Counted from the stretch's first letter, positions 55,522 through 63,920 are shown. The stretch is DNA of 64,000 bases from Neobacillus bataviensis LMG 21833 (GCF_000307875.1 NZ_AJLS01000126.1:42513-106512), one strand, 5' to 3'. Translations and numbers: made by a program. Notes: generated by a model not told the origin, from the sequence alone.

Positions 55522-56270
55522 GGTGTCACTACCTTTATTGAAGTTCGATTTAAGTATTGCTCCATTGTTTCATCTTCTAATTCATTTGTGATGATGGATG
55601 CCTCATTGATATCGGCAATTTTCGCAAAAGAAATTTCAGCAAATTTCGTGTTATCTGCTAACACAAAGGCTTCTCTGGATAAAGAAATCGCTTTTTGCTT
55701 GACCATCGCTTCCTCTTGATCGGGAGTTGTGAAGCCAAACTGCGGATGGATCCCATTTACTCCGATAAAGCATTTATCAAAGCGGTAAAGGTCTAGGCTT
55801 GCTAATGCCCCTCGCCCAATTACAGCATTTGTTTTTAACTTTGTTAGCCCGCCAATAATATAGGTTGAAATCCCTTTATCTACTAACGGCGATATATGCA
55901 TGAGTCCATTTGTTACCACGACAATATCTTTTAAAGGTAAGTACTCAATCATTTCAATGATAGTTGAGCCGGCATCAAGATAAATACAATCTCCCTCTTC
56001 CACTAAACTTGCGGCATATTGGGCAATCAGTCGTTTTTCTTGAAGGTTTTTGGATGATTTCTCTATCATGCTTGGCTCTTGTAGTTTCCCTTTCAATCTT
56101 TGTGCACCGCCGTGAATCCTTTTTAAGAACTTTTGCTCTTCTAATTGGGATAAATCCCTTCTAATCGTTGATTCTGAGCTGTTCGTCAGCTCCATGATTT
56201 CTTGGATTTTCACAATATTTTTATCTTTTAATAATTGAAGAATGATTCGATGACGTTCAGGAGTTAACAA
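55518..56270 (-). CDS. fruR: DeoR-family fructose operon repressor FruR
   Basis: 250 residues: N-terminal HTH (MLTPERHRIILQLLKDKN, then SSESTIRRDLSQLEEQKFLKRIHGGA, the DeoR signature) and a C-terminal sugar-phosphate sensor domain (IYLDAGSTIIEMIEYL, VTNGLMH, KCFIGVNGIHPQFGFTTPD). Fructose 1-phosphate is the expected inducer. First gene of the operon, so it controls its own transcription. Confidence 0.94.
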   Translation of the reverse strand: MLTPERHRIILQLLKDKNIVKIQEIMELTNSSESTIRRDLSQLEEQKFLKRIHGGAQRLKGKLQEPSMIEKSSKNLQEKRLIAQYAASLVEEGDCIYLDAGSTIIEMIEYLPLKDIVVVTNGLMHISPLVDKGISTYIIGGLTKLKTNAVIGRGALASLDLYRFDKCFIGVNGIHPQFGFTTPDQEEAMVKQKAISLSREAFVLADNTKFAEISFAKIADINEASIITNELEDETMEQYLNRTSIKVVTP

Positions 56271-56304
56271 GTCATCACCACCTTGATTTATTATTCATGT
56301 GTTT

Positions 56305-56333
56305 ATTATACTGAAACCGATTCCAAAAATCAA
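56305..56333 (-). promoter_or_regulatory. fruRKA promoter with overlapping cre-like site
   Basis: Minus strand TTGATT (56328-56333), 17 bp, TATAAT (56305-56310). TGAAACCGATTCCA (plus strand 56312-56325), inside the spacer, matches the CcpA cre consensus TGWAANCGNTNWCA at all but one position, so glucose repression is likely. Confidence 0.7.
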
Positions 56334-56345
56334 TCATTTTCTTTC

Positions 56346-56382
56346 AAAATCATTCAAACAGCGACTGCTTTTGAATGATTTT
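56346..56382. repeat. Inverted repeat upstream of the fru promoter
   Basis: AAAATCATTCAAA and TTTGAATGATTTT, two 13-bp perfect arms separated by 11 bp. It lies upstream of the -35 box and is a candidate FruR operator; there is no T-run in transcription order for a terminator of the fru genes. Confidence 0.5.
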
Positions 56383-56484
56383 CCTTTTATTGGAGGATTT
56401 TCATTCATCATTTCTTCCTTATACTACATTTCACTTTTACTCTATTAATTAATATGCTATAATAATTGTTGTTCATTCATATCT

Positions 56485-56558
56485 GCGGGTGTGGTTTAAT
56501 GGTAGAATTTCAGCTTCCCAAGCTGACGGCGGGGGTTCGATTCCCCTCACCCGCTCCA
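56485..56558 (+). tRNA. tRNA-Gly(CCC)
   Basis: 74 nt with encoded CCA. Acceptor GCGGGTG/CACCCGC, anticodon arm TCAGC-TTCCCAA-GCTGA (anticodon CCC, codon GGG), T arm GGGG-TTCGATT-CCCC, discriminator T as usual for Gly. Confidence 0.95.
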
Positions 56559-56566
56559 TAGACTTT

Positions 56567-56654
56567 GGAGAAGTACCCAAGTGGTTATAAGGGGGCGCAC
56601 TCGAAATGCGTTAGGACGGGTAACCGTTGCGTGAGTTCGAATCTCATCTTCTCC
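56567..56654 (+). tRNA. tRNA-Ser(CGA)
   Basis: 88 nt. Acceptor GGAGAAG/CTTCTCC, anticodon stem with loop CTCGAAA (anticodon CGA, codon UCG), long variable arm GGACGGGTAACCGTTGCG region, T arm GTGAG-TTCGAAT-CTCAT. No CCA is encoded; the base after the acceptor is T rather than the G usual for tRNA-Ser. Confidence 0.92.
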
Positions 56655-56680
56655 TTACATATTCTTTCAATAATACATGT

Positions 56681-56710
56681 AAAAAACGCCAGAGATTTCT
56701 GGCGTTTTTT
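56681..56710. terminator. Bidirectional terminator
   Basis: AAAAAACGCCAGA-GAT-TTCTGGCGTTTTTT after the tRNA pair and before the end of the Fe-S operon on the other strand. Confidence 0.85.
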
Positions 56711-56718
56711 GCTTTCCT

Positions 56719-57624
56719 TTATAAATAAGGACTTAACCATTCAGGATCCCTTCCGGTACAAACATGACATTTCTCCCGTTCCTGCTTAAAGGTATGAAAA
56801 GGCTGACCACAATCTCGACATTCTTTTTTACGAAAGTTTTCAAGTAGTTTACTTTTTTCTTGAAAATCCGCTATTATTTGAATGGCATGTTCCGGACAAA
56901 TATCCTGACAATCCCTACAATTTACGCATTTTTCATTATTAATTTGTACAAAAGTGTCAAATACACGAAAAACTTTTTGCGAGCAAAAGGAAAAACATGC
57001 CTGGCAAAGTGTACATTTGTTTTGATCAATCTTTACTTTAAAAAATTGATAATCCGGGTAATAGTTTTTAAGGATCCACTCATCAGCTTCTATCTTCCAT
57101 CGAGCAGGTGCCATACTTTTTGCCATATTCTTCCCTTCTTTTTGAAAGGAGCTAAAAAACGCTCTTCTTGAAAGGGTTGCTTCCTTATCGATTTGAATGA
57201 CAACAATTGCTTGATCACCAAGGATTTTCAGTTTACAATTGGCTTCATTTAGAACGGATTCCCACCTTTGATTAAGCGCATTCTCTACAATGGCAATTGA
57301 GTATAATCCTCTTTTCCTATAAATCAACAGTTCTTTTACAGAAGGGGTGTAGTCCTCAATATACATAAGCCTTCCCTTGTCAAATTTCCTTGAAGCCGGT
57401 ATACCTTCGATGGCTGACAATGGGCAAGAAATCATACAATCCCCACAGGAAGTGCAGCGTTCTGAATTTATCTCAATTGTTTGTTGGTGAATGATTATTG
57501 CTTCAAAATTACATTCCTCCACACAAAACGTACAGGTAGAATGAAGATTTCTCTTTCTTGAGCATTTGTTAGAAATTTTCACATCGACATGCAGGCTTTC
57601 AAGCCAATTAACAAGTAATGACAT
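56719..57624 (-). CDS. Polyferredoxin-like Fe-S protein with a zinc-ribbon tail
   Basis: 301 residues. Four ferredoxin-like Cys groups: CTFCVEEC near 31-38, CTSCGDCMISCP near 57-68, CTLCQACFSFCS near 204-215 and CVNCRDCQDICP near 233-244, i.e. probably two pairs of [4Fe-4S] clusters with a ~125-residue linker. The C-terminus ends CRDCGQPF...CHVC, a zinc ribbon. It is third in an operon after the DmsA/DmsB-like genes (20 bp gap). It may pass electrons to DmsB in place of the missing membrane anchor DmsC, or act in assembly (NapF-like); both are inference. Confidence 0.8.
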   Translation of the reverse strand: MSLLVNWLESLHVDVKISNKCSRKRNLHSTCTFCVEECNFEAIIIHQQTIEINSERCTSCGDCMISCPLSAIEGIPASRKFDKGRLMYIEDYTPSVKELLIYRKRGLYSIAIVENALNQRWESVLNEANCKLKILGDQAIVVIQIDKEATLSRRAFFSSFQKEGKNMAKSMAPARWKIEADEWILKNYYPDYQFFKVKIDQNKCTLCQACFSFCSQKVFRVFDTFVQINNEKCVNCRDCQDICPEHAIQIIADFQEKSKLLENFRKKECRDCGQPFHTFKQEREKCHVCTGRDPEWLSPYL

Positions 57625-57644
57625 ATGACCAGCTCCAAAATTTG

Positions 57645-58241
57645 TTAACTACTGGATAATTCCGCATCCTTATGCGGTGTGATCACTATGTTTGGATGTG
57701 TAATCGAAGCATTTGGCATCCCTTTAATTTGGCTGACATTTCCATACTTTTTCCGCAGCTCTTTTATTGGGCCGAATTCAATTGCCCTCATCGGACATGT
57801 CGAAACACATACCGGTTCCTCGCCCTTATCTTGAAGATCGATACAAAAATCACATTTATCAGATTTAAATATCTTTTTATTATATTGCGGCGCCCCGTAT
57901 GGACACGCCCTCACACATAATTGTGTTCCTTGACAAACTTCTTGGTTAATCGTTACCACGCCATTTTCTTTATCTTTACTTATTGCCCCTACCGGACAGC
58001 TTTGTGTACATTTCGGATGTGTACAATGATTACAAGCAATGGAAAAGTAAAATGATTTAACGTTTTGGACAATTCCGCTGGACGGCTGCTGGATGAAGCT
58101 GCCCTCCTCATAGGTATATACTCTGCGGAAATTTATACCTACATTGAGATTATTTTTATCCTTACATGACACACTACAGGCCTTACAGCCAGTGCAAAGA
58201 CTTTGATTTATATAAAATCCTAACTGGGCCAACTTCCTCAC
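57645..58241 (-). CDS. DmsB-like 4Fe-4S electron-transfer subunit
   Basis: 198 residues with the four-cluster layout of DmsB/PhsB/NrfC subunits: CTGCKACSVSCK (9-30), CNHCTHPKCTQSCP, CQGTQLCVRACPYG and CDFCIDL...CVSTCP. No TAT or membrane signal; it would travel with its TAT-signalled partner. Starts 3 bp after the dmsA-like stop, second gene of the operon. The third group begins CxxxxxC (CQGTQLC), slightly different from the usual CxGCxxC. Confidence 0.9.
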   Translation of the reverse strand: MRKLAQLGFYINQSLCTGCKACSVSCKDKNNLNVGINFRRVYTYEEGSFIQQPSSGIVQNVKSFYFSIACNHCTHPKCTQSCPVGAISKDKENGVVTINQEVCQGTQLCVRACPYGAPQYNKKIFKSDKCDFCIDLQDKGEEPVCVSTCPMRAIEFGPIKELRKKYGNVSQIKGMPNASITHPNIVITPHKDAELSSS

Positions 58242-58244
58242 TCC

Positions 58245-60605
58245 CTACGCTTTTTTTACTTCAACAAGGTTCGTTAATTGCGGATTTGCTTTCGCAAGAG
58301 CTGTCGGCCGCTGCGATGTTAGCACGTTTATTGATCCCCGTTGATCTAATCCAGCTTTATCCGGTGTATACCATGCACCTTGGGGAATCCCAACAACTCC
58401 AGGAGTAATACGAGGCGTTACCTTTACAGCGATAAAGAGAGAACCGCGCTCATTCATGACTCTGACACGATCTCCATCGATAATTCCCCGTTTTTCCGCA
58501 TCCTTTGGATTCATCCACATTTCTTGCTTAGCTGCTTCCTCAAGCCATGGCTGATTATCATAGGTGGAGTGACATCTTCGTTTATAATGCCAGCTTATTA
58601 ACTGTAATGGGAACTTTTCTATTAACGGGTCTTCTGGCCCTTCCCAGGAAGGTATATATTTCGCAATTGCGGGAATTTCATCGAGCCTATTCATATCCCA
58701 TAATGCTTTTGAGAACAATTCAATTTTTCCAGAAGGAGTTTCAAATGGATGATTTTCAAGGTCATCAATTTGCTCTTTGAAGCCGATAAGTGGGGCTTCA
58801 AATTTAAAATGGTGAACCCCCTTATTACGAAATTCTTCAAATGTCGGGAACCTTGAATCAAGTTCTTTCTTCGTTCTTTCCACACTTTCCTTAACTAGAT
58901 CAAGGGTTGTTTTTCCCTCTGTGAATTTTTCCTTTAACCCCAATTTTCCGGCCACTTCAGCAAACACATCATATTCATCACGACATTCAAAAAGCGGCTC
59001 TATTGCCTTATCACCAAATACAACATAATCACCAAAACACCACGGAACACCAATATCATACCGTTCAAAAAAGGTTGTACCGGGTAATAAAATATCCGCA
59101 AATTTAGCACTTGGCGTCATAAAGAGATCGCTGACAACAATAAATTCAACTTTGCTTTCATCCTCAAGCAGTTTAACGGTTTTATTAATATCTGAATGCT
59201 GATTAATCAGCATGTTTCCAGCCATATTAAAAATACATTTAATGTTGGTCATTAATTTATCCGTTCCTTGTAAACCATCCTGCGCAGTCATTTCAGTACC
59301 TTTTTCTACTGCCTTTGTCCAAAGGAAACATGGGATGGAGGCCTTGATTGGATTTTCAAATGTAAATGGATACACAATATCTGATCGGCTCCAATAACCA
59401 GTTCCCGCTGCCCAACCGCCAAGCTTCCCAACATTCCCTGTCATACAGGCAAGCTGCGCACCCCCGCGCATGAATTGCTCCCCATACGCCTGGCGTTGTG
59501 CTGCCCAGCCTTGAATGAGTGCCGCTGGCTTCATTTTTGCATAGTCACGGGCAATTTCACGAATCTTCTCTGCCGGAACACGACAAATCTTTTCCGCCCA
59601 TTCAGGGGTTTTTTCCACCCCATCTTCCTCACCAAGCAAATAGCTTTTTAACGACTCTTCCTTTGAAACCCCTTCAGGCATATGATCACCATCGAAACCA
59701 ATACAGTATTGATCAAGGAATGCTTGATCATGTAAGTTTTCCGTTACAATCACATTGGCCATTGCATCCATCATTGCATTATCTGTTGTCGGCAAGATCG
59801 GAATCCACTCATCGGCAAAAGCAATTGCAGTATCCGTATAGCGAGGGTCAATCACAATAATTTTTGCGCCATTTTTCTTTGCTTGCATTAAATAGTCGCG
59901 ATATGGCGTTGAAAAAATCATCTCTGATGGATTTTGCCCCCACAAAATAATATATTTTGAGTGTAAGAGGGAATCAAAGCTGCTACCGGTGTTATTTGTA
60001 CCGTATGTATAGGGGGTGGCTACATTTCCTGCCCCGGAGCTGTAATCATTGTGATAATTTAAATAACCACCTGTAAGAGCCAAAAGTTTCCTTGCGGCGT
60101 TTTTACCTCCATGAAGTCCCCAGCTTTGCCCTGAAGCATAGTTGACATATCTTGACTCGGGGCCATATTGATCGCCAATCCGCTTTACTTCGGATGCAAT
60201 GATATCGATCGCTTCATCCCATGAAATTTGTTTAAATTTCCCTTCTCCCCGTTTACCTACACGTTTCATCGGATATTTTAGCCGGTCAGGGTGGTAAAGC
60301 ATACTTCGATAGTTCCGTCCTCTCACACAGGCTCTTAATGGCGGTGTTGAAAAGTCCCCGCTCTCCTGTGTATCAGTACTAACCCTAACAACCACACCGT
60401 CTTTCACATGCGCTTTGATCACACAGCGTCCACCGCAATTATTAATACTGCAGGTTGAAATAACCTTCTCCTTTTCTTGTGCAATCACTACCTCTGTTTC
60501 CTCTTTATGATCGACAAGCATTTTTGTACCGATTCCACCGGCAATAACGGGAATTCCCATTGCCCCAGACCATTTCAAAAAAGTCCTTCTCTTCATTTTT
60601 TTCAC
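58245..60605 (-). CDS. DmsA-like molybdopterin oxidoreductase (TAT-exported)
   Basis: 786 residues. TAT signal MKRRTFLKWSGAMG; [4Fe-4S] ligands C52-C57-C61-C93 (STCSINNCGGRC, RACVRG); molybdopterin domains with YHNDYSSGAG (candidate Ser ligand), IILWGQNPSE, VIDPRYTDTA and the C-terminal SWHYKRRCHSTYDNQPWL, as in DMSO/TMAO reductases and related enzymes. It would reduce an S- or N-oxide or similar acceptor outside the membrane. Substrate cannot be read from sequence. An FNR-like site lies upstream; DmsC and DmsD are absent here. Confidence 0.88.
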   Translation of the reverse strand: MKKMKRRTFLKWSGAMGIPVIAGGIGTKMLVDHKEETEVVIAQEKEKVISTCSINNCGGRCVIKAHVKDGVVVRVSTDTQESGDFSTPPLRACVRGRNYRSMLYHPDRLKYPMKRVGKRGEGKFKQISWDEAIDIIASEVKRIGDQYGPESRYVNYASGQSWGLHGGKNAARKLLALTGGYLNYHNDYSSGAGNVATPYTYGTNNTGSSFDSLLHSKYIILWGQNPSEMIFSTPYRDYLMQAKKNGAKIIVIDPRYTDTAIAFADEWIPILPTTDNAMMDAMANVIVTENLHDQAFLDQYCIGFDGDHMPEGVSKEESLKSYLLGEEDGVEKTPEWAEKICRVPAEKIREIARDYAKMKPAALIQGWAAQRQAYGEQFMRGGAQLACMTGNVGKLGGWAAGTGYWSRSDIVYPFTFENPIKASIPCFLWTKAVEKGTEMTAQDGLQGTDKLMTNIKCIFNMAGNMLINQHSDINKTVKLLEDESKVEFIVVSDLFMTPSAKFADILLPGTTFFERYDIGVPWCFGDYVVFGDKAIEPLFECRDEYDVFAEVAGKLGLKEKFTEGKTTLDLVKESVERTKKELDSRFPTFEEFRNKGVHHFKFEAPLIGFKEQIDDLENHPFETPSGKIELFSKALWDMNRLDEIPAIAKYIPSWEGPEDPLIEKFPLQLISWHYKRRCHSTYDNQPWLEEAAKQEMWMNPKDAEKRGIIDGDRVRVMNERGSLFIAVKVTPRITPGVVGIPQGAWYTPDKAGLDQRGSINVLTSQRPTALAKANPQLTNLVEVKKA

Positions 60606-60673
60606 TCCCTTTTTATTCCTACTATTCCTTTATATTTATATCTTACCTCAATCTGCCATAGTCGGAATCACTT

Positions 60674-60689
60674 TGTGCAATTATTCACA
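60674..60689 (-). promoter_or_regulatory. FNR-like site upstream of the dmsA-like gene
   Basis: TGTGA-ATAATT-GCACA on the minus strand, one base from TGTGA-N6-TCACA. TAAGAT (60640-60645) and TATAAA lie downstream but at 39 bp or more from the centre, so the geometry is less good than at narK and pflB. Confidence 0.5.
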
Positions 60690-60794
60690 TATAATTCAAA
60701 TTCAGCAAAATATCAATAGGCAGATGTATTTACTCTCTTATAAGGAAAATGTGTATAATAAGGAGGTCTAATTAAACCGTAAAGGATGATACTT

Positions 60795-61079
60795 TTGAAT
60801 ATTACTGGCCATGAAATGGAAAAACTGGAAGATCCATTTGGATTATTACCAGGGGATCGTTATGAATTTTTCCTTGAACTTGATGTTGACATAGAGGATG
60901 AACTTTATTCTGAGAACGGAATTGGCTTAAAAGTCATTTACGTAAGTGAGGAAAGTGGTGACAAAATTTCTAGTTATTATTTTTATGAAGGTGGCAGCGA
61001 GAAGATTCTTGATTTTGCCCTAGAAGAAGACGAGGAAGCAGTTGTCCTTACATATTGCCAACAGCATCAAGAAGAATAA
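60795..61079 (+). CDS. Conserved small acidic protein (DUF6509-like), 94 aa
   Basis: Reads MNITGHEMEKLEDPFGLLPG, then DRYEFFLELDVDIEDELYSE, with a C-terminal DFALEEDEEAVVLTYCQQHQ. Strongly acidic and soluble. The pattern resembles the Bacillus DUF6509 family, from memory and unverified. TTG at 60795 is preferred to ATG at 60786 because AAAGGATG lies 8 bp before it. Divergent from the dmsA-like operon; followed by a terminator. Confidence 0.72.
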   Translation: MNITGHEMEKLEDPFGLLPGDRYEFFLELDVDIEDELYSENGIGLKVIYVSEESGDKISSYYFYEGGSEKILDFALEEDEEAVVLTYCQQHQEE

Positions 61080-61082
61080 AAA

Positions 61083-61116
61083 AAAATACAGGGAGAGTAG
61101 ATTCTCCCTGTATTTT
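61083..61116. terminator. Bidirectional terminator
   Basis: AAAATACAGGGAGA...TCTCCCTGTATTTT between the DUF6509-like gene (plus) and ydjO (minus). Confidence 0.85.
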
Positions 61117-61118
61117 CA

Positions 61119-61322
61119 TTACATAAAATTCTTACTGTGATTATGGATAACCTGTAGTTCTTTTGTTGATTGACTCATTTCACTTTTGCAAATGGGACAA
61201 AGCGGCAGTTCACTACTTTTAAAATTATCACGAACCCAGCATTTACAACTTTCTGAAGTACATACCCAAATTTTTGTTTCTTCTAATTTGATTTCTTCTT
61301 CATTTTTTCTACCAAACGCCAA
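61119..61322 (-). CDS. ydjO: Cold-inducible YdjO-family protein
   Basis: 67-residue zinc-ribbon protein: MAFGRKNEEEIKLEETKIWV, then CTSESCKCWVRDNF, then LPLCPICKSEM. Cys pairs CTSESC and CPIC frame the W-V-R-D-N-F segment typical of YdjO. TTG start with AAAGGAGTG 6 bp upstream; the longer GTG start overlaps that RBS. It lies 136 bp downstream of a cold-shock gene on the same strand, as ydjO-like genes often do. Paralogue at 12597-12782. Confidence 0.85.
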   Translation of the reverse strand: MAFGRKNEEEIKLEETKIWVCTSESCKCWVRDNFKSSELPLCPICKSEMSQSTKELQVIHNHSKNFM

Positions 61323-61410
61323 AACGATCACTCCTTTAAATTAGTTATGACTGTTTTTGAACCTATGTTTGTTAGTTTTGAATTTATTATTCTAGTAATA
61401 TTATATAGAT

Positions 61411-61447
61411 AAAAAGGTGATGCCTTCATCGTCTGCATCACCCTTTT
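61411..61447 (-). terminator. Terminator of the cold-shock gene
   Basis: AAAAAGGTGATGC...GCATCACCCTTTT, followed by TTTTTATC on the minus strand, 11 bp after the stop codon. Confidence 0.8.
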
Positions 61448-61458
61448 ATGTTAAGGAA

Positions 61459-61659
61459 TTAAACTGCCTGTACGTTTGCCGCTTGTGGTCCACGAGCGCC
61501 TTCAACGATTTCAAAAGATACAGATTGACCTTCTTCTAAAGTTTTGAATCCTTCTGATTGAATAGCTGAGAAGTGAACGAATACGTCTTGACCGCCGTCT
61601 GCTTCAATAAATCCAAAACCTTTTTCTGCATTAAACCATTTTACTTTACCGTTATTCAT
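61459..61659 (-). CDS. csp: Cold-shock protein (CspB/C/D type)
   Basis: 66-residue OB-fold RNA chaperone: [20 protein letters not shown] with RNP1 KGFGFIE and RNP2 VFVHFSAI, ending [10 protein letters not shown]. It unwinds mRNA structure at low temperature. Leader of about 155 nt, long for a 66-codon gene, as in cold-regulated csp genes. Confidence 0.96.
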   Translation of the reverse strand: MNNGKVKWFNAEKGFGFIEADGGQDVFVHFSAIQSEGFKTLEEGQSVSFEIVEGARGPQAANVQAV

Positions 61660-61820
61660 GAAAACTTACCCCCAACAATTTGTTCACTTTAAGTTACTCG
61701 TACATTAAAAATAATAAAAAAAACGTAATTACACGGTTGGGTAATAGACATTCCCCACATATTCGTGCAGTTACGGCTACTTACTAGTAAAAATATTAAC
61801 GAACATTAAAGCGTAACTCT

Positions 61821-61849
61821 AGTTTATCGTATTTCCCTCCATTTGTCAA
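61821..61849 (-). promoter_or_regulatory. Promoter of the cold-shock gene
   Basis: Minus strand TTGACA (61844-61849), 17 bp, TAAACT (61821-61826). Start near 61814 gives the long 5' leader. Confidence 0.7.
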
Positions 61850-61889
61850 TCTAATTTCTAAAACTAGGAAATACTGAAAATATTTTGTA

Positions 61890-62852
61890 TTACACTTTAC
61901 CAAAATCCCCTCTCATAAATATTTCAATAAAGTTGGTGGTAAATTTCGGTATATCAGCTTCCATTCCAATGTAATCAATGCTTTTTGCGGGCTCTTTATC
62001 TGGCTTAGGGCGGAAATCAGCTATACTTTTTCCTTTTGCGGTACCAAATTCCTCAACTCTGACACGGCGAGGTATATACTTAACTAGATCAGGATTCGTT
62101 AAAGCCATAAGCGGAACTACATCATGTAGTGGCGCACCTTGAATCCCCGGTACATTTTTTTGGTATGCCTTATAATAATAATCAAAGGCCGGTTTTATTA
62201 ATGGTTTAAATGGAGTTGGACTATTTTCACCGAGAAAATTGATGATATCCGGTGTAATAATGGCTTTATTTGTAATATTTAGCGGATATAAATAAATATT
62301 GTGTGCTTTTTCCATTACTGTATTTGCGGCAATTGGGTCTACATAGAAATTGGCCTCTGCTTCAGCAGTAATATTACCAGGCACCAAAAATGCTCCGCCC
62401 ATGATATAAAAAGCTGTGACATCCAGTAAGGCATTATTTCCATATAAGATAAACATCAATGCTAACTCTGTTAATCGCCCAACTGAAACAATTACCAAAT
62501 TCCCTTTATATTGTTTAACAATTTCAAGGATTTTATTGATATCATAAACATGTGTATTTTTGATTGTCTCTGGTGGTTTAAGTGGCCCTAACCCTTCCTT
62601 TCCATGAATTTCCGGGTAATACTGGATAGGTTCACCTGATAAAGGACCAGCCGTACCAGCAATAATAGGAATATCTTCTCTATTACCTAAAGTTAACAAA
62701 TAAGCGGTATTCTTTACTGACTGCTCCTTAGGCGTGTTTCCATAACCACTGACAATACCGACTATATTTATTTGCGGATTAAGTAAGGCATACATAATGG
62801 CAAAGGAATCATCTATACCCGGATCAGCAACCAGGAGTACATTATAAGCCAT
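61890..62852 (-). CDS. Nucleoside hydrolase (IunH family)
   Basis: 320 residues of the inosine-uridine nucleoside hydrolase fold, which cleaves the N-glycosidic bond of nucleosides. The N-terminal calcium motif reads VLLVADPGIDDSFAI, where the family has D-x-DPGxDD; the first Asp is replaced by Val. Other features are present: IIAGTAGPL, HGKEGLG, GRLTELA, MGGAF, and EANFYVDPIAA, with HDVVPLM near the end providing the last Asp ligand. Substrate range uncertain. Monocistronic with no clear terminator. Confidence 0.85.
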   Translation of the reverse strand: MAYNVLLVADPGIDDSFAIMYALLNPQINIVGIVSGYGNTPKEQSVKNTAYLLTLGNREDIPIIAGTAGPLSGEPIQYYPEIHGKEGLGPLKPPETIKNTHVYDINKILEIVKQYKGNLVIVSVGRLTELALMFILYGNNALLDVTAFYIMGGAFLVPGNITAEAEANFYVDPIAANTVMEKAHNIYLYPLNITNKAIITPDIINFLGENSPTPFKPLIKPAFDYYYKAYQKNVPGIQGAPLHDVVPLMALTNPDLVKYIPRRVRVEEFGTAKGKSIADFRPKPDKEPAKSIDYIGMEADIPKFTTNFIEIFMRGDFGKV

Positions 62853-62931
62853 TACCTTTCCTCCCTTTTACTACGAATTATTGTCCTTTTTAAAATTATG
62901 ATAAAAACATATGTGAAAGAACATAAATGAA

Positions 62932-62971
62932 AAGGAAAAACCGATTCGATGAATTTCGAATTGGCTTTTTC
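62932..62971 (-). terminator. Terminator of ku
   Basis: GGAAAAACCGATTCG...CGAATTGGCTTTTTCC imperfect hairpin, 13 bp after the stop codon. Confidence 0.65.
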
Positions 62972-62983
62972 CCATTTTACTTG

Positions 62984-63814
62984 TCATGCTTCTTTCTTGA
63001 TTTTTGAAGCAGCCTTTTTCCTTGGGGCTGCAGCTTTTTTGGGTTTCGTCCGATCAATCGATGCCTGCAAGGCTGCCATTAAATCGGTAACATTTGAAGC
63101 AGGTTCCTTTGTTGCGGCAGTAACTGTTTCTTTACCGCTGCGTTTTAATTCAATAAGTTCAAGAAGTGCTGTTCGATATTCATCAGTATATTTTTCAGGC
63201 TCAAAAACAGTTGTTAATTGATCGATTAATAATATCGCTGTATCTAATTCTCTTTTCGTTACCTTATCCTCTGAAGGAACATTCGGGACATCCCCGGCTT
63301 TACGAACCTCATCAGGAAAATGTATGGTTTCCATGACCAATGTATTTTCATACACTCGAATAACTGCCATCTGTTCCTTTGAACGGATGATGATTTTCGC
63401 AAGACCAACCTTTTGTGATTCCTGGAGTGCCTTGCGTAACAGCGAATAGGCTTTACCGCCACCTTCGTTAGGTGACATATAATAGCTTCGATCAAAATAA
63501 ATCGGATCTATCTCTTCAATTTTGACAAAATCAATGATTTCTACGGCCTTTTCTTCATTTTCCTTCCGCAGCTTTTCAAGATCCTCTTGATCTAAAACAA
63601 CAAATTTCCCTTTTGTATATTCGTAAGCCTTCACGATATCTTCCGGTTTTACCTCTTCCCCACAGACAGAGCAAGTTTTTTCATATTTAATTGGCGCATG
63701 GCATTTGTTATGCAGGGTTCTGAGCTTAATGTCTTTATCTTCTGTCGCCGTGTGAAGCTTGATGGGAATGTTAACTAGTCCAAAACTGATACTTCCTTTC
63801 CACATCGTATGCAT
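62984..63814 (-). CDS. ku: Non-homologous end-joining protein Ku
   Basis: 276 residues forming the homodimeric ring that holds DNA ends and recruits LigD. MHTMWKGSISFGLVNIPIKL and the CSVCGEEVKPEDIVKAYEY zinc-like segment are typical of bacterial Ku; the tail is Lys/Ala-rich (KPKKAAAPRKKAASKIKKEA). The ATG at 63814 follows TGGAGAATCCCT. ligD is not visible and may lie beyond the window. In Bacillus the system acts in spores. Confidence 0.95.
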   Translation of the reverse strand: MHTMWKGSISFGLVNIPIKLHTATEDKDIKLRTLHNKCHAPIKYEKTCSVCGEEVKPEDIVKAYEYTKGKFVVLDQEDLEKLRKENEEKAVEIIDFVKIEEIDPIYFDRSYYMSPNEGGGKAYSLLRKALQESQKVGLAKIIIRSKEQMAVIRVYENTLVMETIHFPDEVRKAGDVPNVPSEDKVTKRELDTAILLIDQLTTVFEPEKYTDEYRTALLELIELKRSGKETVTAATKEPASNVTDLMAALQASIDRTKPKKAAAPRKKAASKIKKEA

Positions 63815-63920
63815 AGGGATTCTCCATTCTTTTTCTTTTATCTTGCGGTATAGCATACGATTACATGCCTAAAAACAATTGGAAAAGGATGAAGTGGTCA
63901 CCCATGAAGCAAATTAAAGA

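Noticed and set aside
56567..56654. Selenocysteine tRNA (selC), because of the long variable arm
   Set aside because: The anticodon is CGA, not UCA, and the acceptor stem has 7 bp; it is a serine tRNA.
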